From Desulfitobacterium_A sp035539115 (GTDB lineage Bacteria; Bacillota; Desulfitobacteriia; Desulfitobacteriales; Desulfitobacteriaceae): a DNA stretch of 64,000 nucleotides. The notes under the pieces are model-generated. The model had not been told where the DNA came from. It was given only the letters and a program-made list of their open reading frames with translations, and ran no database searches. Shown here piece by piece: positions 1-8,267 of the stretch. The translations under genes were made by a program, and so were the position numbers. Within the stretch, counting starts at the first letter, position 1. Each line of letters opens with the position of its first letter. The DNA lies in contig NZ_DATLJA010000029.1 of NCBI RefSeq assembly GCF_035539115.1, positions 115,791 through 179,790 of the forward strand, read 5' to 3'.

Positions 1-303
1 GAAGTAGCTGTCTTTCGACTGATCCAAGAAGCGATGACTAATGTTGCCAAGCATGCCCATAGTGAACACGTGAAAATCGAGCTTATCTTCAAAGATGATA
101 TAACCCTTGCCCGAATCATTGATTTTGGGCAAGGATTCAACGTTGATCAGGCTTTGGATAACCCTGGTGATCATTTTGGGCTCATTGGAATGAAAGAAAG
201 GGTAGAGATGTTTTCTGGACAGTTTTCGATTATATCACCCTCGGGTGTTGGAACAACAGTTGAAATGACAATCCCATCTAAGAAAGAGGAGGACATTGAA
301 TGA
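1..303 (+). CDS. Sensor histidine kinase, C-terminal ATPase part (DegS/NarX type), partial
   Basis: The frame is open from base 1, so this is the 3' end of a longer gene whose start lies outside the window. The visible part is the HATPase_c domain of a sensor kinase: an N-box (QEAMTNVAKHAHS), a G1-type box (DFGQGF) and a G2-type box (GLIGMKERVEMF) followed by GTTVEMTIP. The NVAKHA form of the N-box is typical of the HisKA_3 (NarX/DegS/LiaS) class, which phosphorylates NarL-type regulators. Its stop overlaps the next gene, a NarL/DegU-type regulator, by 4 bp (ATGA), so the two are almost certainly a cognate pair. The sensing region and the phosphorylated histidine are not in the window, so the stimulus cannot be named. 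Confidence 0.93.
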   Translation, partial: EVAVFRLIQEAMTNVAKHAHSEHVKIELIFKDDITLARIIDFGQGFNVDQALDNPGDHFGLIGMKERVEMFSGQFSIISPSGVGTTVEMTIPSKKEEDIE

Positions 304-938
304 TACGTGTCGTAATTGCGGACGATCATCCGCTCCTCCGTGAAGGTTTAAGACGAATTCTCGAATTTGAAGATGGTATTCAAGTTATTACAGAAGTCGG
401 TGATGGTCAAGGAGCCATTAATATCGCGAGAACTCAAAAATTTGATGTTTTACTTATGGATTTAAATATGCCAAGAGTCAATGGTTTGGAAGCGTGTCGC
501 GTTATCCGACGAGAACACCAAGAAATTGGTATTCTCGTACTCACGGTTGATGACTCAGATGATAAAATCTTTCAAGTTCTTCAACTCGGAGTTGCAGGAT
601 ATTTACTCAAAGATGTGGAACCGAAGACCTTAGTTGAATCCATTCATAAAGTCTATTCCGGTGAACCCATTCTTTCTCCAGCTGTCACGGGTAAACTACT
701 AGGACAATTAGCTAACCCCGCCTTGCATAAAGAAAATCATGGACTTAGTGATCGAGAATTGGAAATCCTCACCTATGTCGTAAAAGGCGCTTCGAACAGA
801 GAGACGGGACAAGCTCTCTTTATTAGCGAGAAAACAGTGAAAAACCACCTCTCCAGTATTTTCCGAAAACTCGAGGTAGAAGATCGCACCCAAGCCGCCT
901 TAAAGGCAATTAAGCTCAAGTTGGTAAGTCTGGATTAG
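300..938 (+). CDS. NarL/DegU-family response regulator
   Basis: A 212-residue two-domain regulator. The N-terminal receiver has the acidic pair (VIADDHPLLREGL), the phospho-acceptor Asp in LLMDLNMP and the conserved Lys in GYLLKD. The C-terminal LuxR-type helix-turn-helix is LSDRELEILTYVVKGASN followed by ISEKTVKNHLSSIFRKL. The start overlaps the kinase stop by 4 bp, implying translational coupling. Family knowledge says phosphorylation by the upstream kinase promotes dimer binding to target promoters. The closest familiar name is DegU, but the regulon cannot be read from the sequence. Confidence 0.95.
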   Translation: MIRVVIADDHPLLREGLRRILEFEDGIQVITEVGDGQGAINIARTQKFDVLLMDLNMPRVNGLEACRVIRREHQEIGILVLTVDDSDDKIFQVLQLGVAGYLLKDVEPKTLVESIHKVYSGEPILSPAVTGKLLGQLANPALHKENHGLSDRELEILTYVVKGASNRETGQALFISEKTVKNHLSSIFRKLEVEDRTQAALKAIKLKLVSLD

Positions 939-968
939 CAATTTCTATTAATGGAGGATTGTCTATTG

Positions 969-2675
969 ATGAAAATTAGTTTTTTCGGCGCTGCCCAGGT
1001 TGTCACAGGTTCTTCATATCTAATTGAAGTTGATGGGTTCCGACTCCTGATTGATTGTGGGTTATTTCAAGGGACAAAAGCACTTAAAAAACTGAATTAC
1101 AATGATTTTCCTTATAATCCAGGCGATATCGACGCTATGATTTTAACCCACGCCCACACCGATCACTCCGGACTTATTCCTAAGCTTATTAAAAAAGGTT
1201 ACCAAGGAAAAATCTGGGCAACCGCTGAGACGATTGAACTTTGCACTGTCATGCTTCCTGACAGTGGACATATTCAGGAAATGGAAGTAGAACGTCTCAA
1301 TCGCAAACGTACGCGTGCCAACTTAGAGTTGTTAGTACCTATTTATACGGCGGAAGAAGCACTCGAATCACTCCCATTTTTTCAACCCGTCAATTATCTT
1401 GAGAAAATTGAATTGGCTCCAGGTCTAACTTTCACACTTTATGATGCGGGCCATATCCTTGGTTCAGCTCATATTTTTCTTGATATTGCAGAACCCAACT
1501 TCCACAAAAAAATTGTCTTTTCTGGGGACATTGGAAATCAGGATCAACCGTTTATTCAGAATCCTCAAATTCTTAGCGGTGCAGATGTCGTTCTTATGGA
1601 AACAACCTATGGTGATCGCTTACATAACCAAAAAACCAACCGAAGTGAACAGTTGGCTGAAGTTATCCGTTCTGCCCATGAAGCAGGGGGAAATCTAATT
1701 ATTCCTGCTTTTGCCATTGAGAGAACTCAAGATCTCTTATATTATATTCACGAACTACAAGCATCCAAGCGAATCCCTGTCTTACCAATCTATATTGATA
1801 GTCCTCTCGCAATTTCAGCGACGAAGATATTTCTTACGAATACCGCTCATTTTGATGATGAAACACGGGCTCTCCTTAACCAGGGCGAAAACCCGCTCAT
1901 GATGTCAAACCTCCATTTTAGTCAATCGACTGAAGAATCAATGGCCCTGAATAAGATTGAAGGAGGCGCGATTATTATTGCAGCCAGTGGTATGGCCGAT
2001 GCTGGACGAATCAAACATCATTTAAAACATAATCTTTGGCGGGAAAATGCCACAGTAGTATTCGCCGGTTATCAGGCCGAAGGAACTTTAGGACGACGCA
2101 TTGTTGAAGGCGCTAAGGAAGTTACGATTCATGGCGAAAAAGTGGCTGTTCGGGCACGGATTATGAGGATTGAGGGTTTTTCAGCCCACGCGGATCAATC
2201 CGAACTGATGAACTGGTTATCCAGCTTAAGTACCCAAGCCGGAAATATCATTTTGGTACATGGCGAACCCGATGCTCAGCACGTATTTGCTGAGCTTGTC
2301 GAGAAAACATTTAGCATCAAGCCGTTGATTCCGCAACTAGGAGAAACCTTCGAATTTACAGATCAAACGCTCGATCGCATTTTACCTGACCATACTTGGT
2401 TACGCCCTGAACTTACATTTCCTACAGCCTCGAAGGCCCAAGAATTGGAGTTAGATCCACCGTCAACGCAGATTCATTTCCAACCCATTTCTCCCAATCG
2501 CTCAGAACGTCATATCTCGCAATCTCAGGTTAACAAGTCTTACCTCCGTTTACAGCATAAGTTAAAAGCATTAATTTCTCAGGGGCAAAGAACGTATCAA
2601 TTAGATCAAGTCCTTAATCAACTCGATACCATCTCACGTTGGTTAGATGAACTGCAACATCGAAAGAAACATTAG
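969..2675 (+). CDS. Beta-CASP metallo-beta-lactamase RNA nuclease (RNA-processing exonuclease family)
   Basis: Zinc-dependent nuclease of the MBL fold with a beta-CASP insert, about 568 residues. The metal-binding motifs are in order: THAHTDHSG (HxHxDH), GHILGSAH, the SGDIG aspartate and the late GFSAHAD histidine; the beta-CASP signature AASGMADAGRIKHHL is present. Bacterial relatives (YSH1-type) cut or trim RNA. The GGAGG at 953-957 lies 11 nt before ATG 969 (8 nt before TTG 966), so the upstream ATG at 951 overlaps the ribosome site and is rejected. The C-terminal 100 residues are a hydrophilic, probably coiled extension. The gene stands alone between the regulator and a terminator. Confidence 0.9.
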   Translation: MKISFFGAAQVVTGSSYLIEVDGFRLLIDCGLFQGTKALKKLNYNDFPYNPGDIDAMILTHAHTDHSGLIPKLIKKGYQGKIWATAETIELCTVMLPDSGHIQEMEVERLNRKRTRANLELLVPIYTAEEALESLPFFQPVNYLEKIELAPGLTFTLYDAGHILGSAHIFLDIAEPNFHKKIVFSGDIGNQDQPFIQNPQILSGADVVLMETTYGDRLHNQKTNRSEQLAEVIRSAHEAGGNLIIPAFAIERTQDLLYYIHELQASKRIPVLPIYIDSPLAISATKIFLTNTAHFDDETRALLNQGENPLMMSNLHFSQSTEESMALNKIEGGAIIIAASGMADAGRIKHHLKHNLWRENATVVFAGYQAEGTLGRRIVEGAKEVTIHGEKVAVRARIMRIEGFSAHADQSELMNWLSSLSTQAGNIILVHGEPDAQHVFAELVEKTFSIKPLIPQLGETFEFTDQTLDRILPDHTWLRPELTFPTASKAQELELDPPSTQIHFQPISPNRSERHISQSQVNKSYLRLQHKLKALISQGQRTYQLDQVLNQLDTISRWLDELQHRKKH

Positions 2676-2685
2676 CCTTTAGATC

Positions 2686-2718
2686 CTCGCGGTGTAAAAT
2701 TACACCGCTTCCTTTTTC
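2686..2718 (+). terminator. Intrinsic terminator after the MBL nuclease
   Basis: A 9-bp inverted repeat (GCGGTGTAA / TTACACCGC, 2689-2708) is followed by a T-rich tract (TTCCTTTTTC). It sits 14 nt after the nuclease stop codon and just before the end of the convergent HD-domain gene. Confidence 0.7.
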
Positions 2719-2720
2719 AG

Positions 2721-3317
2721 TTATAGTACCGCAGCGAATTCAGCTGCTTGCCGTTTTATTCCTGAGAGGAAACGTAACATTTCCTCTCGCCGTTTTACAG
2801 CTAGACGTCGTCCAGCTTTTGTCGAGACTTTATTGGGTAAGGCTTCAGCAAAGGTCCGAGCCCGTTCGAGTGCATCTTCAGGTGTTTGGATTAAATCATC
2901 CTGACCGATCAGGCTAAATAACCTCATTAAGCCGATGTTTCCCAAATTATCTAAGATATCCGCATCTCTTAGATAGACTGCGACATCGCTCCGGCCTGGT
3001 TCGGAATAATACATATGCGCTTCGATCGCTTCAAGGACAATCGGAATCTTTTGAGGAGAAAAGGCCATACGTTGCAAGATATTACTCGCCACTCCCTTAG
3101 AACGGAGAGTATGATCGATATTGGGCCGTGCATAGGCTGGATATCTTCCCGTATCATGGAGCATCGAAGCGATATAAAGGATTTCCTCATCCAGGCACAA
3201 ATTTGGGGAAAGCTCTTTACTCAAATGATAGACCCTGGTACAATGTTTGATGCCCCATGCAGAATGTGCCCCTGATTTATCAAAGATACGTAACACATCT
3301 TCTCTTTCGCTCATGCG
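2721..3317 (-). CDS. HD-domain phosphohydrolase
   Basis: A 198-residue HD-superfamily protein. The metal-binding residues are visible: H in GIKHCTRVYHLS, the HD pair in ASMLHDTGRYP, a later H in IEAHMYY and the Asp in LRDADILDN. HD hydrolases cleave phosphomono- or diester bonds, often in nucleotides; the substrate here is unknown. The start at 3317 is chosen because AAGGAGG (3326-3332) lies about 8 nt upstream. An in-frame upstream extension to 3422 would bury that ribosome site and adds a poorly conserved segment. Convergent with the MBL nuclease and divergent from dnaD. Confidence 0.82.
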   Translation of the reverse strand, partial: RMSEREDVLRIFDKSGAHSAWGIKHCTRVYHLSKELSPNLCLDEEILYIASMLHDTGRYPAYARPNIDHTLRSKGVASNILQRMAFSPQKIPIVLEAIEAHMYYSEPGRSDVAVYLRDADILDNLGNIGLMRLFSLIGQDDLIQTPEDALERARTFAEALPNKVSTKAGRRLAVKRREEMLRFLSGIKRQAAEFAAVL

Positions 3318-3552
3318 ACTAACCTCCTTGTTAAACTCCTCTAAAGGTATACTCCAGAACAGTGAGTTATACCTTCCATATATTGGGTAAATTATCTCTA
3401 TTATCTTGTATAACGAGCTCATTTTTTTATACTCACCATGAATCTCGTCATTTAACGCTTAGATTCGGAAGGATTAGTGTAATTAATATCGAATAAATAA
3501 TAGCTGAATTTTTGCATTTCTTCATAATCCCTACTATTGAGGAGTGAATTGG

Positions 3553-4299
3553 ATGTCTAAAGTCAATGTTTATGGGAGCTTTATGCAAGCTCTTTTCTTT
3601 TCGAACACGGTCTCCGTACCAAGTTATTTTCTTATACATTATTCTGAGCTAGGACTGAGCAATGAAGAAGCAATGCTCATTATTCATATTTTCGGAGAAG
3701 TCAATAATGCGAATGCTTTGAATCCCAAGAGCTTAGCTCAACGGATGAATCTTGATTTATCTCAAGTAGAGAAAATTCTCGCCAATCTAGCCAAACGAAA
3801 CCTATTGACCGTTGAAAAACGCTGGAACTCTGCTGACAAGGTTTGGTATAATGGATATAATTTTGTAGGGTTAATCGATGAATTAGCAGAACGTTGGGCC
3901 ATTGAACAGGTTAAACAATTTGAAGAAGAACAAAATCAGGCTCACCAAACTCAATCTCAATCAGACCCCTCCTTAGAACGTATAATGGGTGCTTTTGAAC
4001 AAGAGCTTGCACGTCCTTTAACAGAAATCGAATGTAACTTCATTCGTGATTGGCTTACGGCGCATTTCACCGAAGAAATGATCTTAGAAGCATTAAAGCG
4101 GGGAGTCAGTGCTGGAATTCGTAATTTCCGCTATCTCGATTCCATCTTAAGAGAATGGGAAAAAAAGGGGCTTCGTACTCGGGCTGAAGTAGAAACTGAT
4201 GATGCCTACTTCCAAACGCGTCAAGAAAACAAAGGGAAAGCCAAAGCGAAACCCGCTCGTAAAGTTCAACCCGATAAATATGAGAACTTTTATCTCTAA
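3553..4299 (+). CDS. dnaD: DnaD-family primosome protein
   Basis: About 248 residues with the two-part DnaD architecture. The N-terminal winged-helix DDBH1-like region (LSNEEAMLIIHIFGEVNNA ... LAQRMNLDLSQVEKILANL) is joined by a Gln-rich linker to a DnaD/DnaB2 domain (LERIMGAFEQELARPLTEIECNFI ... YLDSILREWEKKGL). In low-GC Gram-positives DnaD recruits the replicative helicase at origins and restart sites. ATG 3553 is preferred over GTG 3544 because GAGGAG at 3539-3544 is 8 nt upstream. A helicase-loader ATPase follows after 15 nt, as expected for one replication-initiation unit. Confidence 0.9.
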   Translation: MSKVNVYGSFMQALFFSNTVSVPSYFLIHYSELGLSNEEAMLIIHIFGEVNNANALNPKSLAQRMNLDLSQVEKILANLAKRNLLTVEKRWNSADKVWYNGYNFVGLIDELAERWAIEQVKQFEEEQNQAHQTQSQSDPSLERIMGAFEQELARPLTEIECNFIRDWLTAHFTEEMILEALKRGVSAGIRNFRYLDSILREWEKKGLRTRAEVETDDAYFQTRQENKGKAKAKPARKVQPDKYENFYL

Positions 4300-4314
4300 G
4301 AGAGGAGGAAAAAT

Positions 4315-5130
4315 ATGAAAAGCCTTAAAGAACTCATTCAAGCCGATTACCTTGATGAACTCAAAAAGCGCAGGGATTTAGTTCCAACTTCCGGGTCATC
4401 ATCCCCAACTGAAATCCAGAACCAATGCCCGATCTGCTTTGACCGTGGAATTATTGTGAAAGACGACGTTGCTTATCCTTGTTCTTGCATGCAGCAAAAG
4501 AAAATGGAAAACCAATTTCGGCATGCACGCATGGCTAGGGGATTGCTCAATTGCCGATTTGAAAACTTTCGTCAGGACTTCTACCACTCTTTAAACTCCC
4601 AGGATCGAACCTATCTTGAATATGCACTAAAAGCATACACTGCTTCACAAGAATTTGTTCGGCAGTGTATACTAGAGTCCCATGGATTAGGACTCCTTTT
4701 CACTGGTCCAGTCGGTTCTGGAAAGACTTTTCTTGCTGCTGCTATCGCCAATGCTTTAATGGAAAAAGACAAACAAGTCTTATTCCTAGTGGTTCCAGAT
4801 CTTTTAGATGAATTGAGAGCAACGTATAAATCTGAGGCCAACGAACTTGACCTTTTAGACACAGCTCGAGAAATTCCTATTCTGATTCTTGATGATCTTG
4901 GAGCTCATAACTATACGGAATGGACTCGGAATCGCCTGTATTCCATTATTAACTCCCGTTTAAATGAAGAATTACCAACCGTAATTACGAGCAATCTGTC
5001 CCTCGAGGAAATGGAAGAGCATCTTGGAGCTCGTACGACTTCACGTTTAATTCAAGCCTGTCGTATTTTTAGACTCAATGTTGATCAGGACATCCGCCTA
5101 AGCAAATACCAAGAACGAGAAAAAAGATAA
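4315..5130 (+). CDS. DnaC/DnaI-like replicative helicase loader ATPase
   Basis: A 271-residue AAA+ ATPase. It has an N-terminal zinc-binding Cys set (C38, C41, C56, C58), a Walker A GPVGSGKT at residues 131-138, a Walker B ILILDDLG around 189-195, and a sensor-like ITSN. This is the domain order of DnaI/DnaC-like loaders, which place the hexameric helicase on DNA with DnaD and DnaB partners. AGAGGAGGAAAA precedes the ATG. It directly follows dnaD and is closed by a strong terminator, so the two genes form an operon. Confidence 0.9.
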   Translation: MKSLKELIQADYLDELKKRRDLVPTSGSSSPTEIQNQCPICFDRGIIVKDDVAYPCSCMQQKKMENQFRHARMARGLLNCRFENFRQDFYHSLNSQDRTYLEYALKAYTASQEFVRQCILESHGLGLLFTGPVGSGKTFLAAAIANALMEKDKQVLFLVVPDLLDELRATYKSEANELDLLDTAREIPILILDDLGAHNYTEWTRNRLYSIINSRLNEELPTVITSNLSLEEMEEHLGARTTSRLIQACRIFRLNVDQDIRLSKYQEREKR

Positions 5131-5147
5131 AATAAATAATTTTATAA

Positions 5148-5186
5148 AAGTATGCATGTCTGACAAGGACATGCATACTTTTTTCT
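5148..5186 (+). terminator. Intrinsic terminator after the helicase loader
   Basis: A perfect 11-12 bp stem (GTATGCATGTC / GACATGCATAC, 5150-5178) with a 7-nt loop is followed by TTTTTTC. It closes the dnaD-dnaI operon. Confidence 0.88.
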
Positions 5187-5215
5187 AAGAGAATAATTTA
5201 TGGAGGTGGCTAGTC

Positions 5216-5806
5216 ATGGCCAGAATTATTGCGATCAATCGTAAATATTTTACCCTAACCCTAAGTGTACTCTTAATTTGTTTTCTTGGGATTGCTGGAG
5301 TAACGCTCTGGAAAACAGCAAACGCTAGCGCGACTAAGACAGACATGGTTCCTGAAGTAAAAATGTTGGGCCTGGCTGTAGAACCGGCTTCCTTTACTCG
5401 TGATTTAACGTATGGCTCCGTAACGCTGAAAGGGAGCCAAGTTATATCCAGTAAAAACTTTGATCTCATCGTGACCGTGCAAAATACAACCGGACAAAAG
5501 ATGTCCAATATTCCTATTGAATTAGAGGCTTCTCTTATCGGAGATGATAGCAAAAAGGTCAGCAAACTAGGAAATCTACCTTCTCTTGATCCCGGAGCAA
5601 CGGCTCGGGTTGCTTTTAGACAAGTAAACGCACTGGGAGACGCTCAAGGGAAGAGTGCAACCACAGGGCAACATAAAATCACCTTAAGAGTTAAACCCAA
5701 TGCAGCTGGGGGAGTAAATCAAGCCACAGAGGCCACGTTCTACTTCAATGTCGATACTACTGTAAAATCTCCTAAAGTAGCGACTCCTGTACCCCAAAAC
5801 AATTAA
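5216..5806 (+). CDS. Exported hypothetical protein with a single N-terminal membrane anchor
   Basis: A 196-residue protein of unknown function. Residues about 11-32 are a hydrophobic signal or anchor segment (TLTLSVLLICFLGIAGVTLW) after basic residues, followed by ANASA, which could be a cleavage site. The remainder is hydrophilic and predicted beta-rich; phrases such as FDLIVTVQNTTGQKMSNIPIELEA resemble extracellular CARDB-like or DUF11-like folds, but I cannot assign a family. The C-terminus is Pro/Val-rich. GGAGGTGGC precedes the ATG by about 9 nt. It is flanked by terminators on both sides, so it is monocistronic. Confidence 0.72.
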   Translation: MARIIAINRKYFTLTLSVLLICFLGIAGVTLWKTANASATKTDMVPEVKMLGLAVEPASFTRDLTYGSVTLKGSQVISSKNFDLIVTVQNTTGQKMSNIPIELEASLIGDDSKKVSKLGNLPSLDPGATARVAFRQVNALGDAQGKSATTGQHKITLRVKPNAAGGVNQATEATFYFNVDTTVKSPKVATPVPQNN

Positions 5807-5832
5807 TTTCACACCTAGCAAGCACGACCTGT

Positions 5833-5870
5833 AACCTCGTACCAGTTATTCTGGGTACGGGGTTATTTTA
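5833..5870 (+). terminator. Intrinsic terminator directly preceding repeat copy A
   Basis: AACCTCGTACC pairs with GGTACGGGGTT (one G-U pair), 5833-5863, and is followed by ATTTTA. The first base of the dispersed repeat comes immediately after the T-tract. Confidence 0.8.
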
Positions 5871-5968
5871 TACTAACAGAAAGTATAAATTTAGGGGCAG
5901 ATAGCATAAGTGCAACTAAGGCTTCCGCCTACGCCAGAGGCTTGGCGCAAGCCAAGTTTTCTTTACTT
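5871..5968 (+). repeat. Dispersed intergenic repeat, copy A (short, divergent)
   Basis: Shares with copies at 8867, 13347 and 63775 the opening TACTAACAGAAAGTATAA and the block GGCAGATAGCATAAGTGCAA. Its second half differs: it lacks the CCGGCAGGATAAGG block and ends in CTTGGC-GCAA-GCCAAG, a hairpin with a GNRA tetraloop, then TTTTCTTTACTTTT. No reading frame is conserved. It fills the gap between a terminator and the PHP-domain gene. Confidence 0.85.
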
Positions 5969-6030
5969 TTCAGAAAAGAGCATAGTACTATTCACTCTAG
6001 GGTTATAATATTCGAGGGGAGGTATTTGCC

Positions 6031-6765
6031 GTGAAAATTCTCGTCGATCTACATACGCATACAATGGCAAGTGGGCACGCTTATAGCACGCTCTCGGAAA
6101 ATGCTGCGGCGGCAGCCCGTAAAGGGTTAAGGCTTCTTGGCATGACTGACCATGGCCCGAGTATGCCTGGGGCACCTAATCTCTATTACTTTGGGAATTT
6201 TTCGATTCTTCCTCAGACGTTATCTGGAGTTCGAATTCTGCCTGGTGTCGAAGCTAACATCACCAGCCATGAAGGAGAATTAGATATTCCTTTACGATAT
6301 TTAAAGCAAATGAGTATTGTTTTAGTCGGTTTACACGTGATTTGTTACCCTGGTGGCAACTCCGAGCAGAACACACAGGCTTACCTTAAAGCGATGTCCA
6401 ACCCGTATATCGATATCATGGTGCATCCAGGCCGTCCCGATTTTGAGATGGATTTAGAGAAAATTGCGTACACTTCAGCACAATTAAGGATTCCTGTTGA
6501 AATTAATAACAGTTCTTTGGGTCAGGAAAAGGGTGGAGCCTGGGGCAATTGTAGCTATTTCGCCCGCAACGCAGCAAAGTATGGCGGGCCTGTTGTTCTA
6601 GGCAGTGATGCCCATTTCTGGGACCGGGTGGGAGTGTTTAATCTTGCACTTGAAATAACCGAGGAGGCTGGAATAAAAGAGGAGCAAATTCTCAATTATT
6701 CACCAGACCGGATTCTGGATTATCTTACCCAGCGGAGAGAACAAAGATCTTTGATTGATATGTAA
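6031..6765 (+). CDS. PHP-domain phosphatase (YcdX family)
   Basis: A 244-residue PHP-fold metal-dependent phosphoesterase. The metal-binding motifs are LVDLHTHT, GMTDHGPSM, GVEANI, VGLHV, MVHPGRP and the C-terminal GSDAHFWDRVG. Length and motif spacing match the YcdX/PHP phosphatase group rather than full histidinol phosphatase. The start is GTG at 6031, 9 nt after GGGGAGG; no ATG fits. The physiological substrate cannot be told from sequence. Confidence 0.88.
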   Translation: MKILVDLHTHTMASGHAYSTLSENAAAAARKGLRLLGMTDHGPSMPGAPNLYYFGNFSILPQTLSGVRILPGVEANITSHEGELDIPLRYLKQMSIVLVGLHVICYPGGNSEQNTQAYLKAMSNPYIDIMVHPGRPDFEMDLEKIAYTSAQLRIPVEINNSSLGQEKGGAWGNCSYFARNAAKYGGPVVLGSDAHFWDRVGVFNLALEITEEAGIKEEQILNYSPDRILDYLTQRREQRSLIDM

Positions 6766-6875
6766 TAGCTGAACACAACGTTCTTTCTCCATCCATATAT
6801 TGTCATAGATAAAGAAACTTACTTCTTCTGAAGTTTAATTAAGTATTTATCAGATAACGGAACGGAGGGAAGCTT

Positions 6876-7550
6876 ATGAACCTCAATGATCCTTCCGTAA
6901 CTCAAGAAACATTTACCCCCTTTAAAATGGGGTTGTTCTTGTCCGTCCCAATTAGCGCTACAACTGGCAGCCCAAGTTTATCATATCTACAACCTTTTAT
7001 TTCCGGACATATTTTTTCCTCAGCTGGAGTATTAATTGGCGCCGAACTATTCCTTATTATTGCACAGTTTCTTTTTAAACTTGAATCTATTCCCATTTTA
7101 GACCTCCCGAATCAGCAAATTATTCAAATGCCTGTTCAGGATTTTCAGGAGTTTTTAAAGACCTTTACCCGGAATACAACAGGTTCATCCTTTTCTACTC
7201 AACCTTCAACAAGTTCGGCAGGAAGTAGAGGCTTTATTTCTCCATTGCCCCCAGAGGCACCTTTCGTCATTTCTTTGTATGTAACCTCAGATTTCTCAAA
7301 TAACTTTTATTCTCCAAGTGTTTGGATCATTATCCCCATTATTGCTTTACCCGGCTTGCGAGGAGCTTTACCTTTATTAATTTTAAGCCTGCTGGCCACG
7401 ATTTTTGTTCGTACAGTTGTGTCTCCACAAGCAACTGGGGCAAAACCAGTGCAAAAACAGGAAGAACTGCCAAATTCGTTCCTCAATATTAGCCCTGAAG
7501 AATTGTTGCGCTTTCTCAGCCGTTTTGGTAAATTTTTTAGCTCTCATTAA
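6876..7550 (+). CDS. Hypothetical membrane-associated protein
   Basis: A 224-residue protein I do not recognise. It has hydrophobic stretches near residues 48-66 (SSAGVLIGAELFLIIAQFLF) and 148-177 (SVWIIIPIIALPGLRGALPLLILSLLATIFV), separated by a Ser/Thr-rich segment; the C-terminal 40 residues are polar. ACGGAGGG lies upstream of the ATG at the right distance. It precedes another unrecognised two-helix membrane protein and an ANTAR regulator on the same strand, but a 90-nt gap separates it from them. Confidence 0.6.
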   Translation: MNLNDPSVTQETFTPFKMGLFLSVPISATTGSPSLSYLQPFISGHIFSSAGVLIGAELFLIIAQFLFKLESIPILDLPNQQIIQMPVQDFQEFLKTFTRNTTGSSFSTQPSTSSAGSRGFISPLPPEAPFVISLYVTSDFSNNFYSPSVWIIIPIIALPGLRGALPLLILSLLATIFVRTVVSPQATGAKPVQKQEELPNSFLNISPEELLRFLSRFGKFFSSH

Positions 7551-7641
7551 TTTGTTCCTAATAAAGATTTATAGTACAATGAGCAATGTGTTAAACTAAT
7601 ATAAAGATTATCAAGAAAAGTAAAAGGACGTGCAACGTTTC

Positions 7642-8262
7642 ATGCAACAAGAAAAATCTTTTTATAGGGAGCACTTCGCCGGGTTAATAATCTTCTGCTG
7701 CTTAGCTCTGATCATTCTTTCGATGATCGGTATTCAAGTTTTGGATGTAAAGGTTATTAATGTTGAAGGGGTTGATCGCGGACTCTATACCGTGATAACA
7801 CAAAAGGGACCCGTAAATGTGGAACCTAATGACGTTTTAAGAATTGAACGAACATATACTAAGGCAGCTATTACGGGTACATCTGTAGAACTTGATAAAA
7901 TCTATACCACTAAAGGTTTTATTTACGCTTCTTCGATTGATTCCTATCACGAAAATATAAGTCAATTAATGAACTCAGTTGACTTCGATGGTTTACCGAC
8001 GTGGGAGCGTGAGAATACAACCTGGCAGTCGGTACAACCTTATGCTTTTGCAATTGGGACGCCTGAGCAAAAGATACCCTGGTTATTTTTCCTGCTATCT
8101 TTACAATATTTCATGCTAAGCATTGGAGGAATAACACTTGCAATTCTAGTTTTCCCATTTCATTGGAAAGAATCGAAGGAAGAGAAAACGGGTAAACGCC
8201 CCAGCCAACCTCATGACCAAGACTATTGTGCTGAGGAACAGCTGAGTGCGGTTGCCAAATAA
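7642..8262 (+). CDS. Hypothetical two-helix membrane protein
   Basis: About 206 residues, unrecognised. One transmembrane helix lies near the N-terminus (FAGLIIFCCLALIILSMIGIQ), then an outside or cytoplasmic region of about 110 residues, a second helix (LFFLLSLQYFMLSIGGITLA) and a charged tail. The start is uncertain. GTG 7630 is only 1 nt from AAGGA and so unlikely; ATG 7642 has the same AAGGA 13 nt upstream. The next gene begins 5 nt after its stop, suggesting cotranscription with the ANTAR protein. Confidence 0.62.
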   Translation: MQQEKSFYREHFAGLIIFCCLALIILSMIGIQVLDVKVINVEGVDRGLYTVITQKGPVNVEPNDVLRIERTYTKAAITGTSVELDKIYTTKGFIYASSIDSYHENISQLMNSVDFDGLPTWERENTTWQSVQPYAFAIGTPEQKIPWLFFLLSLQYFMLSIGGITLAILVFPFHWKESKEEKTGKRPSQPHDQDYCAEEQLSAVAK

Positions 8263-8267
8263 AATTT

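Noticed and set aside
951..968. Upstream ATG for the MBL nuclease
   Set aside because: The codons from 951 include the GGAGG ribosome site for the start at 966-969; the protein family begins at MKISFFGAA.
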